Assembly: GCA_947359465.1 (NCBI GenBank)
Contig: OX375881.1
Span: forward strand, 118,602,738-118,666,737
Length of the DNA: 64,000 nucleotides
Direction of reading: 5' to 3'
Source: Metellina segmentata
Taxonomy: Eukaryota; Arthropoda; Arachnida; Araneae; Tetragnathidae
Shown: in pieces, positions 25,201 to 29,588 of the stretch
How positions within the stretch are numbered: position 1 is the first letter of the stretch
Layout: each line of letters starts with the position of its first letter
Translations under genes and position numbers: made by a program
Notes under the pieces: generated by a model
The model's database searches: none
What the model was told of the DNA's origin: nothing
The model's input: only the letters and a program-made list of their open reading frames with translations

Positions 25201-25599
25201 GCATTAGAAACATTACTGAACATTACATTTTAAGAACCATCAACATCTAATCATAAGTTATCGTCCTTTTTTTTAGAATCCTCAGCCCAAGCTGTCCGAT
25301 TTGCCAAAGAAGTATCCCGATGCGATTAAAAAATCAGGTAACATTATAAGTATAGCATATCATGGACTTTTTATGTTTGTTCAGTTTTTATGAAATACTT
25401 AAAAATTCACATTTGGCACTCGTGTATTGCAGAGGAACTTACAAAAACGAATCTCCAGCGTGGTGCCAAGCGGTCATTGTCGCCAGCAGCGCATGCTCCT
25501 CCCCCGGCCAAAAAATCGGCCAGCTCGCGCAGAGACGACCTTTTGAAACAACTGAGGGCTGTCGAAGATGCAATTGCCCGCAAGAGAGCGAAATTTTGA
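1702..25599 (+). CDS. ZC3H18: ZC3H18 orthologue (CCCH zinc-finger nuclear mRNP protein), 5'-incomplete, spliced
   Basis: Span of the visible exons, each listed separately. ZC3H18 is known in animals as a nuclear protein that bridges the cap-binding complex/ARS2 and the NEXT RNA-decay complex. The conceptual protein shows, in order: acidic Glu/Asp-rich segments, a DLEEGEI motif followed by one CCCH zinc finger, a Pro-rich SAWERGLKEAK block, an EPDFEEKRLN block, a Tyr/Asn-rich block, a DPWQR block, two Arg/Ser-rich exons, an IRLTLLNK block and the C-terminal LLKQLRAVEDAIARKRAK helix. This order matches vertebrate ZC3H18 as I know it. Splice phases join without a frameshift from 4219 to the stop at 25597-25599. 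The start codon and N-terminal acidic exons lie upstream of the window. The spliced protein is compact compared with vertebrate forms because the RERE-rich central region is short. Introns carry many transposons in both orientations. Confidence 0.93.
3001..3071 (+). repeat. 71-bp perfect direct repeat, copy 1
   Basis: Identical over 71 bases to 3510-3580, starting CATTTTATGTTTTGAAGAAT and ending AAGCTATGATA. The two copies bracket 438 bp. Confidence 0.85.
3510..3580 (+). repeat. 71-bp perfect direct repeat, copy 2
   Basis: Second copy of 3001-3071 with no mismatch. The perfect identity in non-coding DNA implies a recent event. Confidence 0.85.
4065..4180 (+). repeat. SINE/LINE 3'-tail-like repeat
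   Basis: Shares a word chain (TTGTGTTTGA-type lead, GCAGCTTGG..., CCTGTGCCATGAAACC) with 6655-6755, 18165-18240 and 54065-54120. At 54 kb it is embedded in a SINE, so it is probably the tail module of the same repeat system. Confidence 0.5.
4219..4263 (+). CDS. ZC3H18: ZC3H18 acidic microexon
   Basis: A 45-nt exon between acceptor TTCTTTAG (ends 4218) and donor GAG|GTAAGT. It encodes DGSIEEGEDEGVCSE in phase 0. The EEGE pattern is typical of the region before the zinc finger in this family. Confidence 0.75.
4264..5867. other. ZC3H18 intron
   Basis: No exon seen. It contains a SINE 3' end at 4761-4823; the rest is AT-rich unique-looking sequence. Confidence 0.5.
4761..4823 (+). repeat. SINE 3'-end fragment
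   Basis: Matches the SINE 3' end (GTGTTGCTCCAGTGCTGC...TTAACTACCTACCTA) with its characteristic ACCTACCTA tail. Confidence 0.7.
5868..6092 (+). CDS. ZC3H18: ZC3H18 CCCH zinc-finger exon
   Basis: A 225-nt exon of 75 codons, phase 0 at both ends, between acceptor GTTCAAG (ends 5867) and donor CGA|GTGAGT. It opens with DEDLEEGEISSE and holds the single CCCH finger: CRFYHRGMCYYGSACRFLH, spacing C-x7-C-x5-C-x3-H, then NDKKGNYNMF. The LEEGE plus single CCCH plus GNY arrangement identifies the family. Local GC content is well above the flanking introns. Confidence 0.93.
6318..6632 (+). repeat. tRNA-derived SINE with internal 96-bp tandem duplication
   Basis: Runs from a degenerate tRNA-like head (TGGAAGAGTAAAGGGCTAGC) to a GCCTACCTACCT tail. 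The body segment 6374-6469 is repeated almost perfectly at 6470-6565. Each unit begins with the 14-bp palindrome CTTCGTGCACGAAG. Confidence 0.8.
6655..6755 (+). repeat. SINE/LINE 3'-tail-like repeat
   Basis: Contains TTGTGTTTGACGCAGCTTGG and CCTGTGCCATGAAACCACAA, shared with 4065-4180, 18165-18240 and 54065-54120. It follows a full SINE directly. Confidence 0.5.
6897..8732 (+). mobile_element. hAT-like DNA transposon, degenerate (CAGG-ended family, copy 1)
   Basis: Ends are CAGGGCACCCAG on the left and the inverse of CAGGCTTCCCAG on the right, flanked by direct TTATTT on both sides. Subterminal GGCGACTAAAGCGACT words occur near both ends. Inside is a heavily mutated transposase in plus orientation. 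Recognisable parts are PTLMQSEKY at about 7310, the hAT C-terminal signature HGNSDVERGFSIS at about 7995-8035, and a Lys/Glu/Gln-rich coiled-coil tail to about 8535. It has many stops and frameshifts and is inactive. Confidence 0.65.
7832..8540 (+). pseudogene. hAT-like transposase C-terminal remnant
   Basis: An open stretch to 8086 ends shortly after NSDVERGFSISQRILSEKK, the conserved C-terminal dimerisation motif of hAT-type transposases. After frameshifts a tail similar to LLKEGNDHLKKTIEKQD follows, resembling the tail at 10500-10697. Function is lost. Confidence 0.65.
8764..8870 (+). repeat. Hairpin-chain repeat, diverged copy
   Basis: Begins GGGGGCCCGCCCCTTGCTCG and continues with a GGATTGCTTTGCAATCC hairpin. 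It is the same repeat as 45527-45780 and 51286-51556 but more eroded. Confidence 0.6.
9657..10145 (-). mobile_element. Tc1/mariner-superfamily transposase fragment nested in hAT-like element
   Basis: Antisense translation gives a catalytic-domain end: QQDVAICHTS, then FLWGYLRNKVYEDNHQTIGD, then KRLQRCLKEKRVEILNIY and a stop near 9806. The FLWGYLK-type block follows the last catalytic Asp in this superfamily. The low-coordinate end reads CAGAGTGTCCTAAAAG after TA, like the CAGGGTGTCCCAAAAG terminus of these elements. Several stops are present. Confidence 0.7.
10195..10697 (+). pseudogene. hAT-like transposase C-terminal remnant with coiled coil
   Basis: Reads SADIDRGFSASGKSF, then after frameshifts a GRVAYKACNAYLEDIKQK block, and finally an open 65-residue Lys/Glu/Ala-rich helix (10500-10697) containing LLKEANDRLKTAIKNKDFKE. 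The last part aligns with the tail of the 6.9-8.7 kb copy. Confidence 0.65.
11109..12147. other. ZC3H18 intron, no feature seen
   Basis: AT-rich sequence with a T-run near 11445. Open frames here have unbiased composition and no family resemblance. Confidence 0.5.
12148..12681 (+). mobile_element. Non-autonomous Helitron
   Basis: Starts TCTCTAATATTATAAAAAG after an A and ends in CTAG before a T, as expected for Helitron insertion between A and T. The 3' end forms a perfect 8-bp stem, CTAGCCAC with GTGGCTAG, at 12663-12681. Inverted or partial copies share its 5' and 3' sequences (59262-59840, 33539-33633, 44487-44800). It encodes no RepHel. Confidence 0.65.
13061..13141 (+). CDS. ZC3H18: ZC3H18 duplicated exon copy A (candidate alternative exon)
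   Basis: An 81-nt, 27-codon open exon between acceptor ATTTTTGCAG (ends 13060) and donor GTA|GTAAGTGAA. It encodes HPIPFLPAPPVYAVQSAYER followed by GLKESKV. It is a diverged copy of the exon at 15936-16022, and the similarity extends into both flanking introns. Differences are a two-residue deletion in the Pro run, E-to-Q and E-to-A changes, and W-to-Y in the SAWERGL motif. It has no stop and its length is divisible by three, so it could replace or accompany the downstream copy. Whether it is used cannot be told from sequence. Confidence 0.55.
13281..15180. repeat. Repeat region rich in GAGTACTT/CGAATACTT words
   Basis: Both edges (13295-13375, 15105-15185) are packed with TATCGAGTA, CGAATACTTGG and related words, as in a transposon with repetitive subterminal regions. 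The inside from 14560 to 15080 is a degenerate tandem array of GAGTACTTCCGCTTACTACTA-like units. No transposase is visible. Confidence 0.5.
13441..13550 (+). repeat. tRNA-like SINE head
   Basis: TTAGCATAATGGTTAGAGG resembles an A box and CGGTTAGAATCCACTG resembles a B box at tRNA-like spacing. The T-rich GTTGGGTTTTTT tract follows. Too degenerate to be a tRNA gene. Confidence 0.4.
15191..15614. mobile_element. TA-flanked MITE
   Basis: Left end CAGTACAAAGACCCAAATC and right end the inverse of CAGTGCAAAGTCACAAATC, with TA on both sides. The 424-bp element has no coding capacity. Its interior recurs in inverse orientation at 28080-28345. Confidence 0.65.
15615..15935. other. Intron with a hAT-like terminus
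   Basis: CACAGGTGGGGAACCACTG at 15747-15765 looks like the inverse of a CAGTGGTTCCCC hAT end, but no partner end was found. The last 170 bp are homologous to the intron before duplicated exon A. Confidence 0.35.
15936..16022 (+). CDS. ZC3H18: ZC3H18 SAWERGL exon, copy B (canonical)
   Basis: An 87-nt, 29-codon exon between acceptor ATATTTTGCAG (ends 15935) and donor GTA|GTAAGTGAA. It encodes RLIPFIPAPPPPVYEVESAW followed by ERGLKEAKV. The Pro-rich run leading into ESAWERGL is a hallmark of ZC3H18, and this copy keeps the Trp that copy A has lost. The exon is phase 0 and joins directly to the next exon 80 nt downstream. Confidence 0.88.
16103..16263 (+). CDS. ZC3H18: ZC3H18 EPDFEEKRLN exon
   Basis: A 161-nt exon between acceptor TGTGTTTTGCAG (ends 16102) and donor AA|GTAAGTT. 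It encodes LLKQANKRKDEPDFEEKRLN, then MGLG and a DFDKEND block followed by a basic stretch. The EPDFEEKR and DKEN motifs are conserved in ZC3H18. The intron before it is only 80 nt. The exon ends in phase 2. Confidence 0.92.
16906..17377 (+). repeat. 236-bp tandem duplication
   Basis: Units 16906-17141 and 17142-17377 differ at only a few positions. Each begins AACAGGGCAGCGCCGACTGC and ends CATCGTTTTCATC. GC content is higher than the surrounding intron. Antisense open frames of 77 codons exist in both but have no family resemblance. Confidence 0.88.
17803..17884 (+). CDS. ZC3H18: ZC3H18 Tyr/Asn-rich exon
   Basis: An 82-nt exon between acceptor TTACCTTTCAG (ends 17802) and donor AAA|GTGAGA. 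Joined in phase 2 it reads KYQEVYNFSNDFNDYSKESY then PRVHEGEK. Its position matches the aromatic block after the DKEN region in vertebrate ZC3H18. Confidence 0.85.
17885..19658. other. ZC3H18 intron
   Basis: Holds a SINE-tail-like piece at 18165-18240 (TTGTGTTTGAAGCAGCTTG) and a 5'-truncated SINE at 19070-19292. The rest shows nothing. Confidence 0.5.
19070..19292 (+). repeat. 5'-truncated tRNA-derived SINE
   Basis: Matches the SINE body from GACTGGTGCATGTTAAAT to the GAAATACATACCTAC tail. The tRNA-like head is missing. Confidence 0.78.
19659..19702 (+). CDS. ZC3H18: ZC3H18 short basic exon
   Basis: A 44-nt exon between acceptor TTTTCTCTAG (ends 19658) and donor CG|GTATGT, encoding DARERSKVRKPSVER. 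The following intron is only 79 nt. The exon enters in phase 0 and leaves in phase 2. Confidence 0.82.
19782..19886 (+). CDS. ZC3H18: ZC3H18 DPWQR exon
   Basis: A 105-nt exon between acceptor TGTTCGACAG (ends 19781) and donor AG|GTTAGT. It encodes FSRAAPRHRWNNSRMDDART and ends FFDPWQR. The closing DPW motif corresponds to the conserved D-P-W-R sequence before the Arg/Ser-rich region in vertebrate ZC3H18. Confidence 0.85.
19887..21205. other. ZC3H18 intron
   Basis: No assignable exon. 20470-20600 has GGGAAAACCTGGAA words typical of hAT-type MITEs. A 47-codon open stretch at 20979-21119 ends in a donor-like AAG|GTACTT but its frame cannot join the neighbouring exons. Confidence 0.4.
21206..21482 (+). 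repeat. Full-length tRNA-derived SINE
   Basis: Best copy of the family. It has a tRNA-like head with A box TAGCCCGTTTAGAAGAGTAG and B box GCGCATTCGAATCCGACC, a body containing GCTGGTGCACGTTAAATTTG and GTTGCTCCAGTGCTGC, and the tail TTACCTACCTACC. The head suggests internal RNA polymerase III promoter origin. Confidence 0.85.
21587..21709 (+). CDS. ZC3H18: ZC3H18 RS-rich exon 1
   Basis: A 123-nt exon between acceptor ACATTTCAG (ends 21586) and donor AG|GTAACG, phase 2 at both ends. It encodes SKSPTRNRTSRSVSCSPVSS followed by repeated SRSSR. Arg/Ser-rich stretches of this kind are expected in the C-terminal half of the protein. Confidence 0.88.
21876..21994 (+). CDS. ZC3H18: ZC3H18 RS-rich exon 2
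   Basis: A 119-nt exon between acceptor TTTGGTTTCAG (ends 21875) and donor AAAG|GTATGT. It reads RTSSSRSRSRSLSMDSVSSA then SSRNSS, which resembles the RSRSLSVSSVSS stretch of vertebrate ZC3H18. The exon ends in phase 1. Confidence 0.87.
22240..22271 (+). repeat. Poly(T) run of 32
   Basis: Uninterrupted T homopolymer in an intron. It could be the inverse of a retroposon poly(A) tail, but no body was recognised beside it. Confidence 0.8.
22382..22525 (-). pseudogene. mariner transposase C-terminal fragment
   Basis: The antisense frame ends RKPEKWTKVNKRNDTYYID, which matches the W-x-K-V-x-x-N-x-x-Y-x-D ending of mariner transposases. The catalytic domain is missing. Confidence 0.5.
22556..23093 (+). 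mobile_element. Internally deleted Tc1-like element
   Basis: Perfect 23-bp terminal inverted repeats at 22556-22578 (CACTACCCTACAATAATGG...) and 23071-23093. TA follows the right end; the left flank reads TG instead. Between them only the C-terminal half of a Tc1-type transposase remains. Confidence 0.85.
22575..23060 (+). pseudogene. Tc1-like transposase, C-terminal half, broken
   Basis: Shows the second catalytic block (QNDNAQCHAA), one in-frame stop after VEQWY (22788), then the third block WPAQSPDLNPIEHMWNELER and a normal C-terminus. The DNA-binding half and the first catalytic Asp region are absent, so it cannot act by itself. Confidence 0.85.
23511..23725 (+). CDS. ZC3H18: ZC3H18 LTLLNK exon with GC donor
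   Basis: A 215-nt exon after acceptor TGTTTTGTAG (ends 23510), entered in phase 1 and ending with IRLTLLNK. The conserved K/R-L-T-L-L-N-K block marks the C-terminal third of ZC3H18. The phase needed by the next exon is met only if the donor is AAG|GCATGT, a GC-AG intron; the nearest GT 4 nt further on would put the next exon in a wrong frame. Confidence 0.87.
24177..24452 (+). repeat. tRNA-derived SINE
   Basis: Head GGTAGCCCAGTTGGAAGAGTA to tail CGACATTAATTTAATACCC. The B-box region is shortened (GAGGGTTCCAACAAAG). Confidence 0.78.
24755..24860 (+). repeat. SINE 3' fragment
   Basis: Matches the SINE 3' part, CTTGTCCTCGAGTCTTTC to AAAATACCTTCCTAC. Confidence 0.65.
25277..25337 (+). CDS. ZC3H18: ZC3H18 short exon
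   Basis: A 61-nt exon between a T-rich acceptor (ends 25276) and donor TCAG|GTAACA. In phase 0 it encodes NPQPKLSDLPKKYPDAIKKS and ends in phase 1. Confidence 0.8.
25433..25599 (+). CDS. ZC3H18: ZC3H18 terminal coding exon
   Basis: A 167-nt exon after acceptor GTATTGCAG (ends 25432), entered in phase 1. It carries a basic LSPAAHAPPPAKK segment and the terminal helix SRRDDLLKQLRAVEDAIARK then RAKF and TGA. This C-terminus is almost identical to that of vertebrate ZC3H18 and is the strongest single identification in the gene. Confidence 0.95.
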
Positions 25600-25894
25600 G
25601 AGCACAAGTTTGTTTTTAAGACTTTTTTATATGGATCCACAGAACTTTGTATATGCTTTGAATACATCAATCCGAATCATGTTCATACAGTATTGTGAGT
25701 CTTGAGGTGCCATATTTGGCACCCTAATTCTTCATTTTTTTTGTTAATTGTCACATTTCTATGCTTCAGGCAAAATTATTGTTATTGGAAAAATTAATTA
25801 TTTTAAAGATAGCGCTGTATTGTAGGTTGTCGATGTTCCACAGACTCTTGGGGTAGTCTGGCAACTATCCAATAATCCACTTTGACAAAATAAA
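25600..25894 (+). other. ZC3H18: ZC3H18 3' UTR with poly(A) signal
   Basis: About 290 nt of AT-rich sequence after the stop codon, closing with AATAAA at 25889-25894. No mobile element is visible in it. The extent is inferred from the signal only. Confidence 0.6.
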
Positions 25895-27189
25895 GTTCCT
25901 TCAAGAAAGAAATGAAATATTCCATTGTGTTCTTAAAATGATTATTGAAAAATGTCTTATGTGTGTTCTAAACATTGAGCAACTGCATTTGCAGCTAAGG
26001 GAGTGTTTCCCAGTCATGAAGGGCTTTCAATACATGCACCTGTGCTCTACTCGAATCTACAGTTATCGCAATTGTGCAGAAGCTTGTATTTACAGTCTTT
26101 CTACACTTAAAAAAAACGGAATAATTGTTTTTTATTATAACAGGTGGGTAATAAAACTTTGCTCATTGGCCAACCTCTCTTGAGTAACAAGATTCTTTGT
26201 CAGATCTTTCAACTCATTCAAATTTTTAAGTCCAACTTAATTCTGGTTGTTTGTAATGGCACTCCTGTACTCGCAGATCTAAATATCTTACTCCCTCATT
26301 AGGATGTCTTTATTTATATAATCTCAACAAGTCTCACAAAATTTGTAATTTAAAAAAAATTTGGAAACCACTGAGTAAATCAGAACAGCAAAAAATATTT
26401 AATAACATCCTAGAAAATGCATTTAGGTGAGCCAAAAATGTAGATTTGGCACATCATCTAGACCAGAGATTTCCTAACCTGTCTTACAGGTAATCCTAGG
26501 GATATTTAGAAGTACCCAAAGAAATGGTAGCAAAATTGTGAATATCTTTGTAAAATTTGCGTAATATGGAATAATAGGCCCACATTTCCCCAACTTATCA
26601 TGTAAATCATGTTCAAAAAGTATTGGAAAAGTATGTTACAGTGAGCTTTTTGATTTCTTAAAATATGGATTAATAAATTGAATTCGCTTGAGCTTTATAA
26701 TACTTGTGACTTTTGATGTGACACTGTTTATCTTGTTTTTGCCTTCATTTGTGGTTGTTACATCTAAACTGTATAATGACTGTTTATGATAAGCTTTTGT
26801 GGATAGTAGAAAACACTTGATGGAATTGTGTTGGATGTAAACAATTTCCTAATCAAGAAAGAAAAATTGTTGTCGTTTTTAGATGTTATGTGTAAAGTAC
26901 AAACATATAATAAAAATCAATTACTACTACTGTCTATGTATGTGTAATTTTCATATTCAGTTGAATAGAACTTTATGTGTTTATGATATTTTATGGAAGT
27001 AACTACATGGTCAATATCATTTCAATAAAATAAAAGCTGGTGCTCATGAATTTCAACTAGCACCACGGGCAATTTTTTGCTTCTCTTTTTCAGCCTTGAT
27101 AACTGTTTTGCAAAATCTTCTGTAAGGTTTGGTGGCTGTTGTAAAAATTCACATGGCTTAACGAGAATTGAGAGCAGCCGGTTTTTTTA
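25895..27189. other. Intergenic, no feature seen
   Basis: AT-rich. The word CAGAGATTTCCTAACCTG near 26465 resembles a hAT terminus but has no partner. Confidence 0.45.
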
Positions 27190-27393
27190 ACCCACGGTGT
27201 GAAGCTGGATTAGCAACCGGAGGGTTGCGAGTTCTAATCCAACCAAAGACCGTCAACGAAAGGAGGCTGGTGCTTGTTAAACATGGCATGGCCTCAAATG
27301 TCTGCACGTTCACAAAATAATGTGGAAGTTTGGAGAGTGGGGTGCCAACTCGTGTGTTGCCTCATCATCTAACCGTGGTTCAAAATGACATGG
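27190..27393 (+). repeat. 3'-truncated SINE
   Basis: Keeps the tRNA-like B box (GGTTGCGAGTTCTAATCC) and the body up to GGTTCAAAATGACATGG, then breaks off. Confidence 0.75.
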
Positions 27394-28019
27394 TGTTTAA
27401 CAAAATAATTAGTTTTAACGAAGTAATAAATTTAAACGGAAAGCAATTAGTTTTAACGGAATGGGTGGAGCCTGGAACCACTATACAGAAGTTCATCGGA
27501 GTTGTGCACTTTTCGTACAATAATTCTGATTTAAGCAACCCTGATTACTTTAGGAAATCCAGCAGAATTTGCTTATCCAGACATAAACGAACACAAAAAA
27601 AAACGATTACTCCCTTGCTTCCTAAAGTTTGCCTACCTGCAGAAAAACCAAGCTGCGAGTTATTGAAAACACCTGAAATTTATCAACACTAAAATACAGA
27701 AGGCATGTTGAAATAGAGAAAGAAAAAAAAGCAAGAAACAATATTGGACCTGTGAACGTCATTGGACAACTATCATGCACTGCAGCAGAGTGTGCTGCTG
27801 GGGGAAAAACAGTTGCCAAGTGCTCTGGAACTTCCAGAGTTTCTCCGCTAAAGCATCGAAAATCCACAACTCCGCATAATCTTTGGTTCACTCCGGAAAT
27901 CGCGTCAATGCAGGAAAAGGGGAAATTTTTCCATTTTCAGAGAAATTATGTATTAAAATTTTGTTTCTATAATTTAAGGATAAAACCTTTCATGTATACA
28001 TGTAATTTTTTTATCCTTA
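27394..28019. other. Unassigned segment with coding-like stretches
   Basis: Open stretches at 27400-27690 and 27752-27960 have protein-like composition, but I do not recognise a family. It may be debris of an unidentified element. Confidence 0.3.
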
Positions 28020-28569
28020 AAACGGTACTAAGTCCAAAATCCGGAATACTCCTGTCCTCGGCCATTTTAGAATACGGATCATTTGCATTTTTTGTCAAAA
28101 AAAAAACCTTCATCTAACCTCCCCTGCGCGAATTTTGCGTTTGCAATACTAAAATAGTAGATATACTTATACAAGTAGGAATAATATATAAATAGGAATT
28201 ATTTTTAAACAATGTAAGAAATTTTACTCGTGCAAATCTTCTAATTTTTCTGTGTGGTATTTACTCTGAACATGTCCGTTTTTTGCGTTGTTTCATCAAT
28301 TAGGTCCAGGTTTACCTCCTTGTTCTTTGAAAATTGTAAGAAAAATGGAAAAAAGAGAAGAAAAAAAACTGGTTTGCAAAACGTCTGGATTTTGGATTTA
28401 AAAGAAATCATTTGTGTGCTAATAGGGAATTTTATGACTATTTTTAAAGAAAAATATGCAGATCTTTTATTTTTGTCCTTATTTTTGCATTGCTCCTGAA
28501 GCAGCCTCAAAACTCCTGAAATTTTATGAGAATGCTCCTGAAGCTGCTCAGAAAAGGTTGGCAACCCTG
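28020..28569 (-). repeat. MITE-related repeat, inverted relative to 15191-15614
   Basis: 28080-28345 read antisense matches the interior of the 15.2 kb MITE (GATGAAACAACGCAAAAAAC, ATACCACACAGAAAAATTAG). The high end at 28569 reads antisense CAGGGTTGCCAACCTT, like a hAT-type terminus, so the block is probably composite. Confidence 0.5.
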
Positions 28570-28768
28570 AAAAAAAGAACCGTGTGGGAGTAAAAATTAA
28601 TAAATAATTTTTCTAATGTTCTAATTTGAATTTTCAAATGCGGCCAGACATGAGAATGCAAAATTTCAAAAAAGAGGAAAACTAAAATGTGAAGTTAAAT
28701 ACATGCGAGTCAGGTCTGTGTGCACATGATTTCGCAACAGTAGAAATTAACATCAGTCCGGATCTATA

Positions 28769-28957
28769 TCACGTTGGGTTGGCGTGGAAGTTTGGAGAGT
28801 GGGGTGCCAGCTCAGGTGTTGCTTCGTCATCTGACCATGGTTCAAAATTACGAGGTGTTGTCCTCGGATCTTTCCCTTAGGGACTGATCCCGGACCGTCG
28901 TCAATAGCCCGTTGTGTTGCTCTAGTACGACGTTAACCAAAAAATTACCAATTACCG
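28769..28957 (+). repeat. 5'-truncated SINE, second subfamily
   Basis: From CACGTTGGGTTGGCGTGG to CTAGTACGACGTTAACC and an AATTACC tail. This subfamily ends in GTACGACGTTAACTAAAATTACC-like sequence rather than ACCTACCTACC. Confidence 0.75.
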
Positions 28958-28984
28958 GATCTATAATAATTGATTTATAAATAA

Positions 28985-29340
28985 TGGTAGACCATAAATC
29001 GGGAAAAGCGGTGAATTACGAGCATGTGCTAAATATCGGCCATACGAAATAACAACATCTCAAGATAGATGTCTCTGTATTAAAAAAGTTAAAGCCGTTG
29101 CAGGGTTGAAAACTTACTTTTTTCGCTTGGTTCTTAGACGGTTTCCTGGGAAAGTACAGATAAGAAAATTACGAAACTAACATGGTTTGTTCAAAATCGT
29201 AAAGGGAACGAGATGAAAAAGATTTGTTTCCGATGCGGCTATTAGTTTAGGGTGCATTAAGTGTTAAAGGAGTACCCCTAATATGTAAATTTTTGTACAA
29301 CGCTGAGTCTTTTTAAAAATTTCAATTTGGTTTGATTTTT
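28985..29340 (-). repeat. Dispersed repeat related to 45795-46935, inverted
   Basis: Shares the inverse of CACTTAATGCACCCTAAAC, GTCTAAGAATCGAGC and AAATTGAAATTTTTAAAAAG with the two copies near 45.8 and 46.8 kb. Confidence 0.55.
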
Positions 29341-29588
29341 TTTTTTTTTTTAATTTGGGAAAAATTGGCGATGTTAGAACTTTTACATCGCAATATCGTG
29401 ATGTCAACCATGCATTTTATATATATTAAAAGCAAAACCTTGTTCCTACATCACCATATATATAATTATTATAAAAAAAAAATTTTCTTGGCTATTAAAA
29501 ATCGTGTTGGGGAAAAAATAACAAGTAAAGATATGCGTTGTACATTTAAGAAGCATGATTTAAACCAAGATTTTGCATATATATCTGT

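Noticed and set aside
27330..27692. 120-codon frame
   Set aside because: Its first third is SINE sequence; the rest is unrecognised, so it is not called a gene.
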